From an uncultured Opitutaceae bacterium (GTDB lineage: Bacteria; Verrucomicrobiota; Verrucomicrobiia; Opitutales; Opitutaceae), in the NCBI GenBank assembly GCA_903916755.1, contig CAIWXW010000134.1, positions 1 to 44,955 on the forward strand: DNA of 44,955 nucleotides. The letters are read 5' to 3'. Of this stretch, positions 42,584 to 44,955 are shown piece by piece. The position numbers and the translations under genes are program-made. The first letter of the stretch is position 1, and each line of letters starts with the position of its first letter. The notes under the pieces are model-generated. The model was not told the origin of the DNA, did not search any database, and saw nothing but the letters and a program-made list of their open reading frames with translations.

Positions 42584-43503
42584 ACTACCGCCATCATTTC
42601 CACGCCGGCAACTTTGCCGATGTGATGAAGCACGCCCTGCTCCTCGAGCTGGTGCGGGCCTTGCAGCGGAAGCCGGGCGGATTCCTCTATCTCGACACGC
42701 ATGCCGGGGCCGGCTCCTACGATCTGGCGCGGGCCAAGCAGGGCGCCAGCGCGGAGCGCGCGCCGGAACATCCGGACGGCATCGGACGGCTGTGGGTCAA
42801 TGCCGGCCTGCCGCTGGCGCTCCACGAATATGTCGCCCTGGTCCGGCGCTTCGATCCCCGCAACGAGGGCGCCGACGCGTGCCGGGTTTATCCCGGCTCC
42901 CCCTGGCTCGTCCAGCAGCTGGCCCGGCCCCAGGACCGCCTCGCCCTCTGCGAGCGCGAGCCCTCCGCCAACCTGGCGCTGACCCGCAGCTTTGCCCAGG
43001 AGCGACGGGTCAAGGTCCATGCCATGGATGGCTATGTCGCGCTCCGTGGCATGCTGCCCCCGCCGGAACGGCGGGCCCTGGCGCTCATCGATCCGCCCTA
43101 CGAGGCCAAGGACGAGATCGCCCAGATCGTGGGCGCGCTCCGGGAGGCCTTGGTGCGGTTTCCGACCGGGGTATACGCGATCTGGTATCCCCTGACCGGA
43201 CGGGTGGGCGGGGCGACGCTCTTTGACGGGCTGCGCAGCCTCCCGCTCCTGCCGCCAACCCTGGTGGCGGACCTCATCGTCGACCCGGAGTCCGCCCGCA
43301 TGAGCGGCTGCGGCCTGGTGGTCCTAAATCCGCCCTATGGCTTCGAAGAGGCGGCCGAACCGGCGCTGCGCTACCTGTCGCGGACGCTGGCCCAGGGACG
43401 GGGCTCCAGCGCGACCCTGCGCTGGCTGGCCAAGGTCCGCCGGGTCGTCAAACCGGTCGTGACCGGCCCTAAGCGCGGACCCGCTTCGCGTTCGCCGCGG
43501 TAA
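42580..43503 (+). CDS. rlmJ: 23S rRNA (adenine(2030)-N6)-methyltransferase RlmJ
   Basis: RlmJ methylates A2030 of 23S rRNA using S-adenosylmethionine. The 307-residue protein opens NYRHHFHAGNFADVMKHALL, the hallmark of the family. It has the SAM-binding segment FLYLDTHAGAGSYDLA and the catalytic DPPY at about 171-174 (LIDPPYEAKDEIAQI). The conserved IWYPLTGR and VLNPPYGFEE follow. The start is TTG at 42580, overlapping the previous stop. The C-terminal 25 residues are basic and longer than in E. coli (280 residues), probably a disordered rRNA-binding tail. Confidence 0.95.
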   Translation: MNYRHHFHAGNFADVMKHALLLELVRALQRKPGGFLYLDTHAGAGSYDLARAKQGASAERAPEHPDGIGRLWVNAGLPLALHEYVALVRRFDPRNEGADACRVYPGSPWLVQQLARPQDRLALCEREPSANLALTRSFAQERRVKVHAMDGYVALRGMLPPPERRALALIDPPYEAKDEIAQIVGALREALVRFPTGVYAIWYPLTGRVGGATLFDGLRSLPLLPPTLVADLIVDPESARMSGCGLVVLNPPYGFEEAAEPALRYLSRTLAQGRGSSATLRWLAKVRRVVKPVVTGPKRGPASRSPR

Positions 43504-43657
43504 AGTCGGCGACGTCCGCCATCGGCGGCTGCACCACGAGGGGGGGCGCCTTGAAGACCGGCCGGTTCCAAGTCACATGCTGCTCCTGCACCGTCCGCAC
43601 AATGGCGGCGACGGGCGCTGGGTTCTCGGAACGGGAAAAGGGAATGGGCGTGAACAT
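43469..43657 (-). CDS. Possible 62-residue protein
   Basis: The frame begins MFTPIPFSRSENPAPVAAIV and contains TVQEQHVTWNRPVFKAPPLV, with a charged end (ADFTAANAKRVRA). It is protein-like in composition, with no membrane helix and no recognisable family. It is on the minus strand downstream of hsp20 and its terminator, and its last 35 bases overlap the 3' end of rlmJ in antisense. No SD. It may be a genuine small gene or a chance frame. Confidence 0.4.
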   Translation of the reverse strand: MFTPIPFSRSENPAPVAAIVRTVQEQHVTWNRPVFKAPPLVVQPPMADVADFTAANAKRVRA

Positions 43658-43719
43658 GACGGGGTAAAGGGAAAGACAGGTGGGGCGCTCATGGGTGCCA
43701 TCTATTTTGAGAAAGGTGA

Positions 43720-43750
43720 GGCGGGACCGGCCGTCAAGGCCGGTCCCGCC
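43720..43750 (-). terminator. Strong hairpin after hsp20
   Basis: A perfect 13-base-pair stem (GGCGGGACCGGCC with GGCCGGTCCCGCC) around a five-base loop begins four bases after the hsp20 stop codon. The following minus-strand sequence (CACCTTTCTC) is only weakly T-rich. It would also lie in the rlmJ read-through path on the plus strand. Confidence 0.65.
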
Positions 43751-43754
43751 ACCC

Positions 43755-44153
43755 TCAGGCCACGCGCCGGAGCCGGGACGAGCCGTGCGCGGCGATCCGC
43801 TTGGGCAGCGTCACGGTGAGCACGCCGTCCTGGATCTCGGCCTGCATGCCCCGGAAGTCGATGCCGGCGCCGAGCCGCAGCCGCAGGCGATAGTCGCGCT
43901 GCGCACCCTCGAGGTGGAGCGCCGACCAGTTGACCCGCACAAAGTGAGCCTTGTGTGCGGTGATCACCAGGTCGGCGCCCCGGGCCTCGATTTCCACGCC
44001 CGTGGCATCGACCCCGGGCACGTAGACGACGAGCTTCACGGCGTCGGCGTGCTCGCGGCAATCGTAGTTCGGCTGGCGGAACGCAGCGTTGGACGCCGGG
44101 TCCGCCAGGCGATTGCGACTGTCGATATGGCTGGGATTGATGATCGTGTGCAT
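43755..44153 (-). CDS. Small heat shock protein, Hsp20/alpha-crystallin family
   Basis: This is a small holdase chaperone that binds unfolding proteins. The 132-residue product has an N-terminal arm of about 25 residues and a complete alpha-crystallin domain (NYDCREHADAVKLVVYVPGV through DLVITAHKAHF). It has the family signature GVLTVTLPKRI near the end and a short basic C-terminal tail. The C-terminal I-x-I/V motif used for oligomer assembly is not obvious. The ATG at 44153 has no SD; its leader is pyrimidine-rich. It is a single gene between the strong hairpin at 43720-43750 and a long intergenic region with palindromes and a sigma-54-like site. Confidence 0.92.
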   Translation of the reverse strand: MHTIINPSHIDSRNRLADPASNAAFRQPNYDCREHADAVKLVVYVPGVDATGVEIEARGADLVITAHKAHFVRVNWSALHLEGAQRDYRLRLRLGAGIDFRGMQAEIQDGVLTVTLPKRIAAHGSSRLRRVA

Positions 44154-44220
44154 GGTCGGGAAAGAAAAAGGGTGGGAAAAAAGTGAAAAAGGAGTTCCTC
44201 CGCGGAGGTCTGGGACCGCC

Positions 44221-44277
44221 GGGCTTCGGGAAATCTGAACTGGGTTCCGTTTAGGAGGAGTTCAGGCCGTGAAGCCC
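44221..44277. repeat. Nested inverted repeat with SD-like loop
   Basis: Outer arms GGGCTTC/GAAGCCC (44221-44227, 44271-44277) enclose inner arms CTGAAC/GTTCAG (44235-44240, 44260-44265). The apical loop holds TAGGAGGA. On transcription it could form a two-part stem. Confidence 0.6.
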
Positions 44278-44357
44278 AAGCCGGTCTGTTTATTCCACTG
44301 CTGGCCCTGTCGGGAACCAGAGACCGGACGCATCGCGCAGCAATGGCGGAGGCAGGC

Positions 44358-44371
44358 CTTCGTATACGAAG
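44358..44371. promoter_or_regulatory. 14-base perfect palindrome (candidate operator)
   Basis: CTTCGTATACGAAG is fully self-complementary. It is flanked by GGCA (44351) and TGCC (44372-44375), which extend the symmetry apart from three extra bases on the left. It lies between divergent hsp20 and the MazG-like gene. Confidence 0.45.
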
Positions 44372-44437
44372 TGCCGGCTCGGCTGCTGAGATGTTTGATC
44401 GTCGCGATCATGGAATTCGGTGTAACACGATGCATAT

Positions 44438-44453
44438 TGCAGCTGCTGTGCCA
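44438..44453 (-). promoter_or_regulatory. Sigma-54-like -24/-12 site facing hsp20
   Basis: On the minus strand TGGCACAGCAGCTGCA has GG and GC separated by the required ten bases. It matches the TGGCAC and TGCA parts of the sigma-54 consensus. It is about 285 bases before the hsp20 start. No rpoN gene is visible in the window. Confidence 0.35.
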
Positions 44454-44470
44454 AGTGCTAAGTTATTTTT

Positions 44471-44842
44471 ATGACGCTCACCGACTCGGCCACCTCCGTG
44501 GCGGACCTGAAATCCCGCATCCTCGCCTTCGTCAAGGAACGCGACTGGGAGCAGTTTCACGCCCCGAAGAACCTCAGCATGGCCCTGGCGGCGGAGGCGG
44601 CGGAACTGATGGAGCACTTCCTGTGGGCGACCCCGGAGCAGTCGGTCGCCGTCGCGAACGATCCGGTCAAGCGGGAGAAGATTGCCGAGGAGCTGGCCGA
44701 CATCGTCATCTACGCCCTGGAATTTGCGAATGCCACGGGCCTCGACGTGGCCCGCTGCATCGAGACCAAGATGATCGCCAACGGGAAGAAGTACCCGGTC
44801 GAGAAGGCGAGGGGGCGGGCGGAAAAATACACCGAACTTTGA
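44471..44842 (+). CDS. MazG-like nucleotide pyrophosphohydrolase
   Basis: This is a predicted house-cleaning enzyme that hydrolyses (d)NTPs to the monophosphate and pyrophosphate. The 123-residue all-helical protein has the metal-binding pattern of the MazG/dUTPase-2 superfamily: E-A-A-E in NLSMALAAEAAELMEHFLW and E-E-L-A-D in EKIAEELADIVIYALEFAN. The preceding FVKERDWEQFHAPKN and the final KMIANGKKYPVEKARGRAEK are typical of the dCTP pyrophosphatase-like (RS21-C6/MazG-like) branch. The ATG at 44471 follows an AT-rich leader without SD. The gene stands alone. Confidence 0.9.
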   Translation: MTLTDSATSVADLKSRILAFVKERDWEQFHAPKNLSMALAAEAAELMEHFLWATPEQSVAVANDPVKREKIAEELADIVIYALEFANATGLDVARCIETKMIANGKKYPVEKARGRAEKYTEL

Positions 44843-44924
44843 GTTCGAAGAGCCGAGGCTTGAAATCACATCGGATTGACGACGGGGCGGCTCGGACCAG
44901 CGTGAGGGTTCTTAGTGTGGAAAA
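44843..44924. other. Short intergenic region near the window end
   Basis: It contains TTGACG near 44877, in keeping with the -35 element seen elsewhere in the window, but no clear -10 and no terminator hairpin. Confidence 0.25.
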
Positions 44925-44955
44925 ATGCCCATCGGCGTGACTGATTCCCTAAAAG
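44925..44955 (+). CDS. Possible start of a further gene (cut by window)
   Basis: An ATG at 44925 opens a frame (MPIGVTDSLK) that runs off the window. Only ten codons are visible, so neither identity nor reality can be judged. Confidence 0.2.
   Translation, partial: MPIGVTDSLK

Larger units (their letters stand above)
44154..44470. other. Divergent hsp20 / MazG-like intergenic region
   Basis: These 317 bases contain no convincing gene. They hold a nested inverted repeat (44221-44277), a 14-base palindrome (44358-44371), a small GATCG/CGATC repeat (44397-44409) and a sigma-54-like site (44438-44453). A GTG at 44269 preceded by GGAGGAG opens a frame, but that frame soon overlaps the MazG-like gene in another phase and looks non-coding. 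No CIRCE-type element is visible. Confidence 0.5.

Noticed and set aside
44269-44940. GTG-started frame with a good SD (GGAGGAG) before the MazG-like gene
   Set aside because: Beyond about 60 codons it overlaps the well-supported MazG-like gene in another phase and becomes shadow-like. The SD lies in the loop of a nested inverted repeat. Kept only as a regulatory curiosity.

Overview
The window looks like chromosomal DNA from a GC-rich (roughly two-thirds GC) Verrucomicrobiota bacterium, most probably of the Opitutales/Opitutaceae type. This rests on gene content and protein style: a large PurF, small PurL with separate PurS and PurQ, a TMTC-like membrane protein with TPR repeats, a secretin/PilT cluster and an archaeal-like diadenylate cyclase. 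No rRNA gene is present to confirm it. Almost every gene is housekeeping or conserved-accessory. I see no phage, insertion sequence, CRISPR array or tRNA.

Layout. 1-3256 (minus): dnaG followed by rpoD, the latter cut by the window edge. 3370-6498 (plus): a secreted DUF362-like protein, a lone nuoA, a three-domain EIIA / pyruvate-kinase-C-like / diadenylate cyclase fusion, and rpmG. 6530-7943 (minus): a small unknown gene and the Mrp ATPase. 7997-9178: a TolB-like propeller protein, convergent with Mn-type SOD across a perfect bidirectional terminator. 9938-11918: tadA divergent from infA-xer. 12032-18355: the purine operon purS-purQ-purL-purF-purM. 18364-21663 (minus): a KimA-type potassium transporter, YjbQ, a DJ-1/PfpI protein and a 44-residue membrane peptide, behind a c-di-AMP (ydaO/yuaA) riboswitch at about 21808-21955. 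22099-32375: an HNH endonuclease, a soluble GAF-GAF histidine kinase with a tiny membrane protein behind it, glnD, valS and the TMTC-like protein. 32468-34090: an unfamiliar protein with a DUF4177-like head and three copies of an approximately 80-residue module. 34117-39523 (minus): a compact type IV pilus/type II secretion-like operon. 39551-42021 (minus): beta-CASP nuclease, an 85-residue unknown and a metallophosphoesterase, tightly coupled. 42089-44842: TabA-like protein, rlmJ, hsp20 and a MazG-like pyrophosphohydrolase.

The most interesting thread is c-di-AMP. One window holds a predicted synthase joined to a PTS-type phospho-acceptor domain, a c-di-AMP riboswitch, and the potassium importer that riboswitch class typically controls. 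If the EIIA domain senses PTS phosphorylation or carbon state, this would couple it to potassium uptake. That coupling is inference. The other strong novelty candidate is the triplicated-module protein at 32468-34090.

Translation signals are unusual. Nearly all start codons lack a Shine-Dalgarno (SD) sequence. The two clear exceptions are the riboswitch-controlled transporter and the secretin gene. The sodA leader carries the complement of an SD at the place where an SD would normally sit.
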